Shown here piece by piece: positions 10,836 to 20,395 of a stretch of DNA of 64,000 nucleotides. Both the position numbers and the translations under genes were made by a program. The stretch covers positions 310,001 to 374,000 of the forward strand of contig NZ_JYLH01000003.1 of NCBI RefSeq assembly GCF_001439685.1, in the 5' to 3' direction. Origin of the DNA: Pseudomonas libanensis. GTDB lineage: Bacteria; Pseudomonadota; Gammaproteobacteria; Pseudomonadales; Pseudomonadaceae. Numbering within the stretch: the stretch's first letter is position 1; the number at the start of each line of letters is the position of its first letter. The notes under the pieces were generated by a model. It was not told the DNA's origin, made no database searches, and worked only from the letters and a program-made list of their open reading frames with translations.

Positions 10836-11779
10836 TGGCGGTCCCCGATCGCAAGACCTTCGAAGCCGCTGCCAGTTGGTATGTACAGTTCCAGTCCGAG
10901 ACACCTACGGCCGCTGACCGTAAGGCCTGGCAACAATGGCTGAACGGCGATCCGTCCCACCAGGCTGCGTGGGACCAGATGGAACAATTACAGCGCAGTC
11001 TTGGCGCGCTGCCCCAGGATTTAACCCGCCGTGCATTGTCGGCCGCGCAGCAACGCCGCCAAGTACTGAAGTGGATGCTGGTGTTGGGCGGTACCGGTTA
11101 TCTAGGCTGGAATGTTCAGCAACACACGCCCCTGGCAAATGTTTGGGCTGATTACCGAACGTCCGTGGGTGAACGCCGGCGTATCGAACTGGCTGACGGT
11201 ACGCGGATTGATCTTAATACCGGTACTGCGATTGACGTGATTTTCGATGGGCACGAGCGCTTGATCCGCTTGCGCGAAGGTGAGGTACTTATCCACACCG
11301 GTAAGTTTGGCGGGCAAATGCCCTTTTATGTCGAAACCCGCGAGGGCCGCGTCCAGGCATTGGGTACTCGGTTCACCGTGCGCCAGTTGCCAGGCTCCAC
11401 GCGTGTCGGCGTCCTGGAGGATCGGGTGAGCGTGTCGCCAGGTGACCAGCCTGACCACGCGCGGTTGCTCGGTGCCGGTGAGAGCGCTGACTTTGATCGC
11501 CAAAACGTGGGGCCTAACACGACTTATCGTGGCTCCCGGTCTGCCTGGGTCGACGGACAGTTAATCGTATTGGATGCTCGCCTCGCAGAGGTGATGGACG
11601 AACTCGCCCGCTATCGCCCAGGTGTCCTGAAATACGATTCGGCTTCGGCGCGCTTGCGTATCTCCGGCACCTTCCGACTGGATTCAACCGATGCAGTACT
11701 GGCTAACCTACAGGCAACCTTGCCGATTCAGGTGAAGTACTTCACGCGCTATTGGGTTTCAGTGACGCGAATCGGTTGA
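10835..11779 (+). CDS. FecR-type anti-sigma / signal transducer protein
   Basis: This 314-residue inner-membrane regulator holds the FecI-type sigma factor and passes the signal from the loaded receptor. The cytoplasmic N-terminus (about 1-75) carries the FecR N-terminal motif with conserved tryptophans (ASWYVQFQSE, AWQQWLNGDPSHQAAWDQME). A short membrane segment follows (about 79-93, KWMLVLGGTGYLGW). The periplasmic FecR domain (about 105-230) has DGTRIDLNTGTAI and the VQALGTRFTV strand. The ATG overlaps the sigma gene stop, so the two are co-translated. An upstream in-frame start at 10808 lies within the sigma gene and is unlikely. A perfect DnaA box (11289-11297) is inside the gene. Confidence 0.92.
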   Translation: MAVPDRKTFEAAASWYVQFQSETPTAADRKAWQQWLNGDPSHQAAWDQMEQLQRSLGALPQDLTRRALSAAQQRRQVLKWMLVLGGTGYLGWNVQQHTPLANVWADYRTSVGERRRIELADGTRIDLNTGTAIDVIFDGHERLIRLREGEVLIHTGKFGGQMPFYVETREGRVQALGTRFTVRQLPGSTRVGVLEDRVSVSPGDQPDHARLLGAGESADFDRQNVGPNTTYRGSRSAWVDGQLIVLDARLAEVMDELARYRPGVLKYDSASARLRISGTFRLDSTDAVLANLQATLPIQVKYFTRYWVSVTRIG

Positions 11780-11864
11780 AAAAAATTCGCACACGGGGGT
11801 TATCTTTTTTTCACCTGATGCGGCCCTACAGGTAATTACGACCACCTTCAGGGCTTACCCACCT

Positions 11865-14303
11865 ATGCGCCTCCCCACCAAACTCCGCTTGCGACTTTCC
11901 TGCCACGGTATGATGTGCGGCCTGCTGCTCGGTACCGCAAACATCGCCAGTGTCTTGCTTGCCCCTGGCGCCATGGCCGCCAATGGGGTGCAGCATTTCA
12001 TCATCGCGGCTGGCCCGCTGGACAATGCCTTGAGTCAATTCGCTGCCAGAGCGAATGTGATTCTGTCTTTCTCGCCTCGGCAAACCGCGCAGCTGACTAC
12101 AGCAGGGCTGGAAGGCGATTATTCGGTGGAACAAGGCTTCGCGCTGCTGCTGCAGAACTCGGGGCTACAAGTGCTATCCCAGGCTCCCGGCAGTTATGTT
12201 CTGCAGGCCATTCCCGCAGGGCAACTAGTGCTCGCCCCTACCACGGTCAGCGGTTACCAACAGGCGGGGTTCAATCAAGACATCGCCGGGGATGTGGGCT
12301 ACAAGGCGCAAAATAGTCGCATCGGTACCAAGACCAGCACGCCTTTATCCGAAACGCCACGTTCGGTATCGGTCGTCACCGGCCAACGCATAAAGGACCA
12401 GAAGTCCCAAACCCTGACTGAAGTGTTGGGTTATGTGCCGGGTATCTTCGCGCCCCCTTTTGCTGCCGGTGACGGTCTGGCAGGCGACTTGTTCTTTATT
12501 CGCGGTTTCAATGCCACGGATTACGGCTACGGCCTCCTGCGAGATGGGCTACGGGTACAAGGCAATCGCTACGATACGACCAGTGAGCCTTATGGCTTGG
12601 AACGCGTCGAAATCTTTCGCGGCCCCTCGTCCCTGCTCTACGGTGAGAATGCGCCTGGCGGCTTGGTGAATCTGGTGAGCAAACACCCCACCGCCACCCC
12701 GCAAGGTGAGGTGCAACTGGGGTATGGCTCGAATAATCGGCGTCAATTGGGTGTGGATATCTCGGGTCCGCTCAACGACAGCGACAACATCCTTGGACGC
12801 GTGGTGATGCTGGGCCGCAAATCTGGCACGCAGACTGACCATGTTCCAGATGATCGCCTGTATATCGCGCCCTCCCTGACCCTGAATTTCGACGATTACA
12901 ACAGCCTGACCCTGTTGGCCAATTACCAAAAAGACCACACTAATCTCGAACTAGGCCTACCCGCCGCCGGTACCTTGCTTACCAACCCCAATGGCAAACT
13001 GTCCAAGCACACCATGCTCGGCGACCCGGACTGGAATACGTTCGAACGTGAAGCCTGGAGCACCGGCTACGAGTTCAGCCATAGTTTCAACGACGATTGG
13101 CAGTTCCGCCAGAACTCACGCTATATGCAGTCGCGCATCAACCGCCATGAAACCTGGCCTGGCGCGCTGAATAACCGTGGCTTCGGTACTCAGCTGAACA
13201 TGACTGCCTATGACCGCTACAACAAGTCGATGGTCTATTCCCTGGATAACCAGGTGGAAGGCAAATTCCAGCTCGGTGGTCTCGACAATACTGTGCTCCT
13301 CGGCGCCAGCTACGACCGCACCTCGTTCAACCAGGATTGGGACGCTGGCTCTGCCGGCACCATCAATGTGTATAACCCCGTCTACCTGCGTGATCCATTG
13401 ACCCCGATTGCCGTGCAAAACACCTTGCTCGAACAACAGATGAAAGGGGTCTATGCACAAATTCAGAGCAAGTACGACCATTGGCTGTTCCTGCTTGGAG
13501 GCCGTCAGGACTGGGTGGACAGTCATTTCCGTGACAAGGTCAACAAGGCCAGCAACACCGACGCCGAGGACCGCAAGTTCACTTACCAGGGCGGGGTGAT
13601 GTACCAGTTCGACAACGGTCTGACGCCGTATGTCAGCTATTCCACTGCTTTCGTTCCCGTGCAGCAAATCTCCAATGCCGGTTCACCCTTGAAGCCGATC
13701 ACCAGCAGCCAGTACGAAGTGGGGGTCAAGTACGAGCCGATCGGCTGGGATACCGCAATGACCCTGTCGCTGTATGACTTGCGCAAGCAAGACGATACCT
13801 ACCTGGACGCCACCACCAACAGTTACCGCCAGGTGGGCGAGAGCCGGGCCAAGGGTGTAGAGGTTGAGGTGAACAGCAATGTCACGCCCAATCTGAATGT
13901 GACGGCGGCTTACACCTATACGGACGCTCGGATTACCAAGGATTCGGCGACCTCATTGGTCGAGGGGCACCAGATGACGGGAGTGCCGCGCAACCAGGCC
14001 TCGATCTGGGGCAAGTACCGTTTCCTCAATGGCCAACTCAAGGGCTTATCCCTGGGCGGCGGTGTGCGTTATTTCGACAGCACCTTTTCTTACACCGCAC
14101 CTACGCTGTACGGGAAGTTGGACGCAGGTAGCGTCACGTTGGTAGACGCAGCGGTTGGCTATCAGATTGATAAACACTGGTCAGTCGACCTGAACGCCAA
14201 GAACCTGCTCGATAAGGAATATGTAGCCGGCTGCAACGACGCCGGCCGTTGCTACTGGGGGGACAGCCGTACCTTGCTCGGTACGGTGTCGTACAACTGG
14301 TAG
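11865..14303 (+). CDS. TonB-dependent siderophore receptor with N-terminal signalling domain (hydroxamate type, FoxA/FiuA-like)
   Basis: This 812-residue outer-membrane receptor imports ferric siderophore using TonB energy. It has a signal peptide (about 1-38, ending APGAMA), then an STN signalling domain (about 42-115, FIIAAGPLDNALSQFAARAN). The plug domain follows (about 145-260, with LSETPRSVSVVTGQRI and ERVEIFRGPSSLLYGENAPGG), then a 22-strand barrel ending in aromatic residue Trp (LLGTVSYNW). The paired cysteines near the C-terminus (AGCNDAGRCYWG) resemble hydroxamate receptors such as FhuA, FoxA and FiuA. The STN domain matches the adjacent FecI/FecR pair, so uptake should activate its own transcription. 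Exact ligand unknown. Confidence 0.93.
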   Translation: MRLPTKLRLRLSCHGMMCGLLLGTANIASVLLAPGAMAANGVQHFIIAAGPLDNALSQFAARANVILSFSPRQTAQLTTAGLEGDYSVEQGFALLLQNSGLQVLSQAPGSYVLQAIPAGQLVLAPTTVSGYQQAGFNQDIAGDVGYKAQNSRIGTKTSTPLSETPRSVSVVTGQRIKDQKSQTLTEVLGYVPGIFAPPFAAGDGLAGDLFFIRGFNATDYGYGLLRDGLRVQGNRYDTTSEPYGLERVEIFRGPSSLLYGENAPGGLVNLVSKHPTATPQGEVQLGYGSNNRRQLGVDISGPLNDSDNILGRVVMLGRKSGTQTDHVPDDRLYIAPSLTLNFDDYNSLTLLANYQKDHTNLELGLPAAGTLLTNPNGKLSKHTMLGDPDWNTFEREAWSTGYEFSHSFNDDWQFRQNSRYMQSRINRHETWPGALNNRGFGTQLNMTAYDRYNKSMVYSLDNQVEGKFQLGGLDNTVLLGASYDRTSFNQDWDAGSAGTINVYNPVYLRDPLTPIAVQNTLLEQQMKGVYAQIQSKYDHWLFLLGGRQDWVDSHFRDKVNKASNTDAEDRKFTYQGGVMYQFDNGLTPYVSYSTAFVPVQQISNAGSPLKPITSSQYEVGVKYEPIGWDTAMTLSLYDLRKQDDTYLDATTNSYRQVGESRAKGVEVEVNSNVTPNLNVTAAYTYTDARITKDSATSLVEGHQMTGVPRNQASIWGKYRFLNGQLKGLSLGGGVRYFDSTFSYTAPTLYGKLDAGSVTLVDAAVGYQIDKHWSVDLNAKNLLDKEYVAGCNDAGRCYWGDSRTLLGTVSYNW

Positions 14304-14322
14304 AGGCCTGTGGATAACCAGG

Positions 14323-15693
14323 CTATTTGCCGATACAGAAACTGGAAAAAATCCGCCCCAACAAATCATCGGAGCTGAATGCGCCGGTGATTTCCCCCAG
14401 GAGCTGCTGCGCCTGACGCAAATCCTCTGCCAGCAGCTCCCCTGCCCCCGCCAAGGTCAATTGCGCGCGACCGTGCTCCAACGCCGCGCTCGCATGGCGC
14501 AACGCCTCCAAATGCCTGCGGCGTGCACTGAAGCTGCTTTCCGAGGTCTGTTCGTAGCCCATGCAGGCCTTGAGGTGCTCACGCAGCAATTCCAGACCTT
14601 CACCTGCCGACTTGGCGCTCAGGCTGATCGTGACATGCCCGTCCTCGCTGGTTTCCAGGGCGATTGATTCACCTGTCAGGTCGGCTTTGTTACGAATAAG
14701 AGTGACTTTGGCCGGGTCCGGGCGTTGCTCGAGGAATTCAGGCCACAGTGCAAACGGATCCACAGCTTCCGGTGCCGTGGCATCAACTACCAGCAACACC
14801 CGATCGGCTTCACTGATCGCCTTGAGTGCCCGCTCCACGCCGATTTTTTCCACCTGGTCATCGGTGTCGCGTAAGCCGGCGGTGTCGACCACGTGCAGCG
14901 GCATGCCGTCGATGTGGATATGTTCGCGCAGGATATCCCGGGTAGTGCCGGCAATCTCGGTGACAATCGCCGCCTCGCGTCCTGCCAGGGCATTGAGCAG
15001 GCTGGATTTGCCGGCATTGGGCCGGCCGGCAATCACCACTGTCATACCATCGCGCAACAACGCGCCCTGCCCGGCTTCACGCAATACTGTGGATAATTCC
15101 TCGCGGACTTTATCCAACATGGCTAAGACGTGGCCATCCGCGAGGAAGTCGATTTCTTCTTCCGGAAAATCAATTGCCGCTTCGACGTAAATACGCAGAT
15201 TGATCAGTTGCTCGGTCAAGTTATGCACACGCAGGGAAAAAGCTCCCTGCAACGAGCGTAATGCGTTGCGCGCAGCCTGGGCAGAACTGGCTTCGATCAA
15301 ATCGGCGATGGCTTCGGCCTGGGCCAGATCGAGCTTATCGTTCAGAAACGCGCGTTCGCTGAATTCCCCAGGTCGCGCCAAGCGGCAACCCAGTTGCAGG
15401 CAACGCTGCAGGAGCATATCCAGCACGACAGGGCCGCCATGCCCCTGTAATTCCAGGACGTCTTCTCCAGTGAAGGAGTTCGGCCCAGGGAAGTAGATAG
15501 CCAGACCTTCATCCAACACGCTTTGGTCGGCATCCAGGAATTGGCCGTAATGGGCATAGCGGGGTTTCAGCTCTCGGCCATTGATAGCTTTGGCTGCTAC
15601 ACCCGCAAGCGGCCCGGAAATACGAACGATACCCACACCGCCTCTACCTTGAGCGGTGGCCACAGCAGCGATGGTTTCACGGGGAGCACTCAT
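14323..15693 (-). CDS. mnmE: tRNA modification GTPase MnmE (TrmE)
   Basis: This 456-residue GTPase partners MnmG in wobble-uridine modification. The N-terminal folate-binding domain (1-118) carries [13 protein letters not shown] helical domain surrounds the Ras-like G domain with G1 AGRPNAGKS (222-230), DTAG near 269, and NKAD near 336. The C-terminal CIGK motif (453-456), whose cysteine is essential, is intact. I chose ATG 15691-15693 ([10 protein letters not shown]); the upstream extension MFWNLL is not conserved. A terminator separates it from yidC upstream. Its stop faces the receptor gene stop 19 bases away (convergent). A perfect DnaA box lies at 15088-15096. Confidence 0.98.
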   Translation of the reverse strand: MSAPRETIAAVATAQGRGGVGIVRISGPLAGVAAKAINGRELKPRYAHYGQFLDADQSVLDEGLAIYFPGPNSFTGEDVLELQGHGGPVVLDMLLQRCLQLGCRLARPGEFSERAFLNDKLDLAQAEAIADLIEASSAQAARNALRSLQGAFSLRVHNLTEQLINLRIYVEAAIDFPEEEIDFLADGHVLAMLDKVREELSTVLREAGQGALLRDGMTVVIAGRPNAGKSSLLNALAGREAAIVTEIAGTTRDILREHIHIDGMPLHVVDTAGLRDTDDQVEKIGVERALKAISEADRVLLVVDATAPEAVDPFALWPEFLEQRPDPAKVTLIRNKADLTGESIALETSEDGHVTISLSAKSAGEGLELLREHLKACMGYEQTSESSFSARRRHLEALRHASAALEHGRAQLTLAGAGELLAEDLRQAQQLLGEITGAFSSDDLLGRIFSSFCIGK

Positions 15694-15727
15694 CAGCAGG
15701 TTCCAGAACAAAAGTGACGGAAAGCAA

Positions 15728-15748
15728 AACGCCCCACTAGGGGGCGTC
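15728..15748 (-). terminator. Intrinsic terminator between yidC and mnmE
   Basis: On the minus strand, ACGCCCC and GGGGCGT (15729-15735 and 15741-15747) form a stem with a 5-base loop followed by TTTTGCTTT. It lies after yidC and before mnmE, so mnmE probably has its own promoter or depends on read-through. A perfect DnaA box (15757-15765) lies right beside it. Confidence 0.7.
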
Positions 15749-15772
15749 TTGAGTGGTTATCCACAGAGTAAA

Positions 15773-17458
15773 TTACGCCTCGGCTTTCTTGGTAGCCGCT
15801 TCGATTTTACGTGTGATGTACCACTGTTGAGAGATCGACAACACGTTGTTGACCACCCAGTACAGTACCAAACCGGCTGGGAACCACAGGAAGAAGAAGG
15901 TGAAGATGATTGGCATCATTTTCATTACCTTGGCCTGCATCGGATCCGGCGGGGTCGGGTTCAGGCGCTGCTGGATGAACATGGTCGCGCCCATGATGAT
16001 CGGCAGGATAAAGAACGGGTCTTTGATCGACAGGTCAGTTATCCACAGCATGAACGGCGCCTGGCGCATTTCCACGCTTTCCAGGAGTACCCAGTAAAGC
16101 GACAGGAACACCGGCATCTGTACCAGAATCGGCAAGCATCCACCCAGCGGGTTGATCTTCTCTTTCTTGTACAGCTCCATCATGGCCTGCGACATTTTCT
16201 GCCGGTCATCACCATGTTGTTCTTTCAATGCGGCCAGTTTCGGCGCCACGGCACGCATACGTGCCATCGACTTGTAGCTGGCTGCCGACAACGGGAAGAA
16301 GATCCCCTTGATCAGCATGGTCAGGAAGATGATCGACCAACCCCAGTTACCGACGATACTGTGGATATGTTGCAGCAACCAGAAGATCGGCTGGGCAATG
16401 AACCACAGAATGCCGTAATCGACAGTCAGTTCCAGGCCTGGGGATAACTCTTTCAGCACGGCCTGGCTTTTCGGGCCGGCATACAGCGTAGCGCTGGTTT
16501 CAGCCTTGGCACCTGGAGCGACGTTCAACGCCGGACCAGTAAAACCAATGATGTAGTTGCCTTGGCTGTCTTTACGGGTCTGAACCAGGTTGGCTTCACC
16601 CTTGTTCGGGATCCAGGCGGTCACGAAGTAGTGTTGCAACCAGGCAACCCAGCCGCCTTGCACGGTTTCTTTCAGCGAACCCTTGTCGATATCTTTCATC
16701 GACACTTTTTTGTACGGCTCGCCACTTGTCCACAGGGCTGCGCCCAGGTAAGTCGCGGTGCCGGTGGCAGTACTGGAAGAAGGATCGGAGCTGCCATCAC
16801 GCTTGAGCTGGGCAAACAGGTTGCCACTCCAGGGCTTGTCGCTGGTGTTGTCGATCAGGTAAGTGACCTTCAAGTCGTACAAACCACGGGTAAAGCTGAA
16901 ACGCTTGATGTAGTTGACGCCGTCGAGGCTGAATTTCAGGTCGACGTTCAACTGGTTCTGGCCGTCAGCCAGTTGATAAGTCTTCTGTTCGGTCGAATAA
17001 ACCGGACGACCGGTAGCACGTGCATCCGGACCGTTGGTGCCAGTCAGGCCGCTTTGCGCCAGATAAGTACGTTCACCGCCGTTATCGAACAGCTGGAACG
17101 GAACATCCGGATGATCCTGGCGACGTGGATAAAGCGGCAGCTTCAGCTGTGCGATATCACCACCTTGCGGGTCGATGGCCAGGTCGAGCACATCCGTTTT
17201 CACGTGGATGAGGTCTTTGTTTGTGACCACTGGCGTTTCTAAAGGTGCGCTGGTCTCGCCATTCGCGCTGGGAACATCGGCACTCGCGGACGCATTATTA
17301 TTACCCAGCGGGGCGTCCGGAATAGCCGGCGCGGCCTGATTGGTAGCAACATTCTGAGTCGGCAGGGCAGCCTGGCCGTAGTCCTGGTTCCACTTAAGAA
17401 CCATGACGTAGGACACGATTGCCAGGGCGACGATCAGGATCGTGCGTTTAATATCCAT
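15773..17458 (-). CDS. yidC: Membrane protein insertase YidC
   Basis: This 561-residue insertase places membrane proteins (for example Fo subunit c) in the inner membrane, alone or with SecYEG. It has an N-terminal signal-anchor helix (about 6-23, TILIVALAIVSYVMVLKW) and a large periplasmic beta domain (about 60-340). The conserved five-helix core follows (about 360-540) with GGCLPILVQMPVFLSLYWVL. Length matches gamma-proteobacterial YidC. It follows yidD by two bases in the conserved rpmH-rnpA-yidD-yidC order. A perfect DnaA box lies inside at 16039-16047. Confidence 0.98.
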   Translation of the reverse strand: MDIKRTILIVALAIVSYVMVLKWNQDYGQAALPTQNVATNQAAPAIPDAPLGNNNASASADVPSANGETSAPLETPVVTNKDLIHVKTDVLDLAIDPQGGDIAQLKLPLYPRRQDHPDVPFQLFDNGGERTYLAQSGLTGTNGPDARATGRPVYSTEQKTYQLADGQNQLNVDLKFSLDGVNYIKRFSFTRGLYDLKVTYLIDNTSDKPWSGNLFAQLKRDGSSDPSSSTATGTATYLGAALWTSGEPYKKVSMKDIDKGSLKETVQGGWVAWLQHYFVTAWIPNKGEANLVQTRKDSQGNYIIGFTGPALNVAPGAKAETSATLYAGPKSQAVLKELSPGLELTVDYGILWFIAQPIFWLLQHIHSIVGNWGWSIIFLTMLIKGIFFPLSAASYKSMARMRAVAPKLAALKEQHGDDRQKMSQAMMELYKKEKINPLGGCLPILVQMPVFLSLYWVLLESVEMRQAPFMLWITDLSIKDPFFILPIIMGATMFIQQRLNPTPPDPMQAKVMKMMPIIFTFFFLWFPAGLVLYWVVNNVLSISQQWYITRKIEAATKKAEA

Positions 17459-17460
17459 GA

Positions 17461-17706
17461 TTACTCGGCCATCGAAGAAGAACGGGAGGTAGGGATAGGT
17501 GGAACCGGGTCATAACCACCGGGATTCCACGGATGACAGCGACCTAAACGACGAAAGGTCAGCCAGCCACCGCGCAGAAGACCATGATTTTCTATGGCCT
17601 CTAACGCGTAGCAGGAACAACTGGGGTAGAAACGACAGTGGCTGGCCATCAGAGGACTAATGGCATAGCGATAAAACTGGATCGGAACGATTGCCAGTTT
17701 ACGCAT
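17461..17706 (-). CDS. yidD: Membrane protein insertion efficiency factor YidD
   Basis: This 81-residue amphipathic protein associates with the inner membrane and helps YidC-dependent insertion. The family signature [21 protein letters not shown] (about 22-42) contains three of its cysteines, and [10 protein letters not shown] follows. I chose the ATG at 17704-17706, giving [18 protein letters not shown], the usual family start; one codon upstream is TTG. It overlaps the end of rnpA by eight bases and precedes yidC by two, so translation is likely coupled. Confidence 0.95.
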   Translation of the reverse strand: MRKLAIVPIQFYRYAISPLMASHCRFYPSCSCYALEAIENHGLLRGGWLTFRRLGRCHPWNPGGYDPVPPIPTSRSSSMAE

Positions 17707-18106
17707 CAAGGCTGTCTACCCCTACAGTTTCGGTGCTGACTGCTGGTGCTGGCTTGTGGGTACGCGCCAAACGTTTCCAGAGCTTGCCGAAATGCTGAAT
17801 CAATTCGGGGTTTTCTACATCACCCAAGCCTTTGCGCGCGACGATAACAATATCCCAACCAACCAGAGTGTCCTGGTGGAGGCGAAACGATTCGCGCATC
17901 AGACGCTTGAGGCGATTGCGCTCAACGGAGAGCTTTACGCTCTTCTTGCCGATCACCAACCCGAGACGAGGGTGATCAAGATCGTTGTTACGCGCAAGGA
18001 GCAGGAGATTTTTCCCCGGAACCTTGCCGGTGGGGGAGTCAAAGACTGCCTTGAAATGCCGGGGGGTTAGCAGACGCTTTTCCCGACTGAAGTCCTGACT
18101 CACCAC
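17699..18106 (-). CDS. rnpA: Ribonuclease P protein component
   Basis: This 135-residue basic protein subunit of RNase P matures the 5' ends of tRNAs together with the rnpB RNA. The RNR signature [15 protein letters not shown] is at about 57-71, and [14 protein letters not shown] is at the N-terminus. The start is a GTG: two tandem GTG codons (18101-18106) give (M)VSQDFSREK, matching the Pseudomonas family start. The longer open frame to 18199 runs across rpmH and is not coding in this frame. It lies 13 bases after rpmH. The C-terminus ([20 protein letters not shown]) is a low-complexity extension. Confidence 0.95.
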   Translation of the reverse strand: MVSQDFSREKRLLTPRHFKAVFDSPTGKVPGKNLLLLARNNDLDHPRLGLVIGKKSVKLSVERNRLKRLMRESFRLHQDTLVGWDIVIVARKGLGDVENPELIQHFGKLWKRLARTHKPAPAVSTETVGVDSLDA

Positions 18107-18119
18107 CAGTACCGGATTA

Positions 18120-18254
18120 TCAAACTGCCAGACGCGCACGACCTTTGGCGCGGCGACGCGACAGGACAGCACGGCCGTTCTTGGTAGCCATGCGAGCACG
18201 GAAGCCGTGAGTACGGGCGCGTTTGATGGTGCTTGGTTGGAAAGTACGTTTCAT
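18120..18254 (-). CDS. rpmH: 50S ribosomal protein L34
   Basis: A 44-residue gene. The minus-strand ATG at 18252-18254 reads [20 protein letters not shown] and ends in ...[12 protein letters not shown] with TGA at 18120-18122. This is the full, highly conserved and very basic L34 of the large ribosomal subunit. It is the first gene of rpmH-rnpA-yidD-yidC, divergent from dnaA, so its promoter lies in the oriC intergenic region. A GA-rich segment upstream (aggtaacaacgcc) could serve as the ribosome site. Confidence 0.98.
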   Translation of the reverse strand: MKRTFQPSTIKRARTHGFRARMATKNGRAVLSRRRAKGRARLAV

Positions 18255-18839
18255 GGCGTTGTTACCTGGTTCGTCCACAACGGGCCGGAATGGCCCCCGT
18301 TTTAAGAGACCGGCGATTCTAGAGAAAGCAAGCCTCTAGGTCAATTTCCAACCAGCTTTTCCTTTAATTAGTTCTTCATGGCGTCACGACCCGCTTCGGG
18401 TCGTCCGGCTTCCATCAGCCTTGCCATAGATATAAAAATAAAGAAGGAAGTTATTTAAAGCTTTTCTGTAAAGCTTATAAAAGCTAGGCACGCGATCGTC
18501 TGTGGATAACTACCTTTAGCCCTTGTTGTACGTGATGTACAGAGAATGACAACACGGGGGAGAAGCGGTGCTCTGCCTGTGCTGCGCTGTCGGATAAGCT
18601 GTGTGTGGAATGGGTTGTTATCCACAGGCCAGTTACCCACAGAGTTTCGACCCCACTTGTACAACGAGCTCAGGGTGGCTTATCCACAGAGCTTATGCAC
18701 AGACCATTGGTCGCCTTTTTTGCCGTTAAGACATTGATTTTGGCTGGCCTGTGAGCAACCTACATGTGGATAAGTGGGCGGCTGGCCGCTACAATGGCGG
18801 CTGTTTTTGCCTCACCGGCTTTCAACTTAGGGGATATCC
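18255..18839. other. oriC: Chromosomal replication origin oriC (rpmH-dnaA intergenic region)
   Basis: This 585-base gap between divergent rpmH and dnaA holds four perfect DnaA boxes: TGTGGATAA 18501-18509, TTATCCACA 18618-18626, TTATCCACA 18680-18688 and TGTGGATAA 18765-18773. Two variants are TTACCCACA 18633-18641 and TTATGCACA 18693-18701. An AT-rich stretch (about 18427-18484, with tataaaaataaag and ttatttaaag) is the likely unwinding element. A perfect 8-base-pair hairpin (ACGACCCG/CGGGTCGT, 18386-18404) lies on the rpmH side. This is the position where the P. putida and P. aeruginosa origins were mapped. The promoters of rpmH and dnaA must also lie here. Confidence 0.92.
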
Positions 18840-20357
18840 GTGTCAGTGGAACTTTGGCAGCAGTGCGTGGAGCTTTTGCGCGATGAGCTGCCTGCCCAGC
18901 AATTCAACACCTGGATCCGTCCGCTACAGGTCGAAGCCGAAGGCGACGAGTTGCGTGTCTACGCACCCAATCGTTTTGTTCTCGACTGGGTCAACGAGAA
19001 GTACCTGAGCCGCGTTCTCGAATTGCTCGATGAACATGGCAACGGCCTCGCGCCCGTGCTCTCCTTATTAATAGGCAGCAAACGTAGCTCGGTACCACGG
19101 GCCGCGCCGAATGCGCCTTTGGCTGCCGCGGCGTCGCAAGCCCAGGCCGCAGCGACGCCGGTTGCCGCTTCCCCCGTGCCTGCGGCGACGCCTTCCAAAT
19201 CCTCAGCGCAAAAAAATGCGCCAGAAAATCAAGAGCCATCCCGTGACAGCTTCGACCCGATGGCGGGTGCCAGTTCCCAGCAGGCGCCGGTCCGCGCCGA
19301 ACAGCGCACTGTTCAGGTTGAAGGTGCGCTCAAGCACACCAGCTACCTGAACCGCACCTTCACCTTTGAAAACTTCGTCGAAGGTAAGTCGAACCAGCTG
19401 GCTCGGGCTGCCGCCTGGCAGGTCGCCGATAATCCCAAGCACGGGTACAACCCGCTCTTCCTTTATGGGGGCGTTGGCTTGGGTAAGACGCACTTGATGC
19501 ATGCCGTGGGTAACCACCTGTTAAAGAAGAACCCGAATGCCAAGGTCGTGTACCTGCACTCGGAGCGCTTCGTGGCGGACATGGTCAAGGCCTTGCAGCT
19601 CAATGCAATCAACGAATTCAAGCGCTTCTACCGTTCCGTTGACGCCTTGCTGATCGATGACATTCAGTTTTTCGCGCGCAAGGAACGCTCCCAGGAGGAG
19701 TTTTTCCATACCTTCAACGCCCTGCTTGAAGGTGGCCAGCAGGTCATCTTGACCAGTGACCGTTACCCGAAGGAAATCGAGGGCCTTGAAGAACGCTTGA
19801 AGTCGCGCTTCGGTTGGGGCCTGACCGTTGCGGTGGAACCGCCGGAGCTGGAAACCCGCGTCGCGATCCTGATGAAGAAGGCCGACCAGGCCAAAGTCGA
19901 CTTGCCCCACGACGCTGCGTTCTTCATTGCCCAACGTATTCGTTCCAACGTGCGTGAACTCGAGGGCGCGCTCAAGCGGGTCATCGCTCACTCGCACTTC
20001 ATGGGCCGCGATATCACCATCGAGTTGATTCGCGAATCCCTGAAAGACTTGTTGGCCTTGCAGGACAAATTGGTGAGTGTGGATAACATCCAGCGCACCG
20101 TGGCCGAGTACTACAAGATCAAGATTTCCGACCTGCTGTCCAAGCGTCGGTCGCGCTCGGTTGCGCGCCCCCGTCAGGTAGCCATGGCTCTCTCCAAGGA
20201 GTTGACCAACCACAGCCTGCCGGAAATCGGTGATGTATTTGGCGGACGCGACCACACCACGGTCCTGCACGCATGCCGCAAGATCAACGAACTTAAGGAA
20301 TCCGACGCGGATATTCGCGAGGACTACAAGAACCTGCTGCGTACACTGACTACGTGA
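18840..20357 (+). CDS. dnaA: Chromosomal replication initiator protein DnaA
   Basis: This 505-residue AAA+ initiator binds DnaA boxes at oriC and melts the origin. Domain I is at 1-80 ([22 protein letters not shown]), and a long Ala/Pro-rich linker (about 85-155) is domain II. The AAA+ domain has Walker [11 protein letters not shown] (210-219) and [12 protein letters not shown]-binding domain IV carries the signature [11 protein letters not shown] (about 468-478). The start is GTG at 18840-18842 after aggggatatcc. A perfect DnaA box (20078-20086) lies within the gene; autoregulation by DnaA is likely through boxes upstream. dnaN follows after 38 bases. Confidence 0.99.
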   Translation: MSVELWQQCVELLRDELPAQQFNTWIRPLQVEAEGDELRVYAPNRFVLDWVNEKYLSRVLELLDEHGNGLAPVLSLLIGSKRSSVPRAAPNAPLAAAASQAQAAATPVAASPVPAATPSKSSAQKNAPENQEPSRDSFDPMAGASSQQAPVRAEQRTVQVEGALKHTSYLNRTFTFENFVEGKSNQLARAAAWQVADNPKHGYNPLFLYGGVGLGKTHLMHAVGNHLLKKNPNAKVVYLHSERFVADMVKALQLNAINEFKRFYRSVDALLIDDIQFFARKERSQEEFFHTFNALLEGGQQVILTSDRYPKEIEGLEERLKSRFGWGLTVAVEPPELETRVAILMKKADQAKVDLPHDAAFFIAQRIRSNVRELEGALKRVIAHSHFMGRDITIELIRESLKDLLALQDKLVSVDNIQRTVAEYYKIKISDLLSKRRSRSVARPRQVAMALSKELTNHSLPEIGDVFGGRDHTTVLHACRKINELKESDADIREDYKNLLRTLTT

Positions 20358-20395
20358 TGACACCAGCGCAGCTTATTAAGGCAAGGGACTAGACC

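Noticed and set aside
18107-18199. Upstream extension of rnpA
   Set aside because: It overlaps rpmH in another frame, and the family N-terminus starts at the tandem GTG.
18386-18404. Hairpin ACGACCCG/CGGGTCGT in oriC as a terminator
   Set aside because: No T-tract on either side and no gene ending there; it may be structural in oriC or the rpmH leader.
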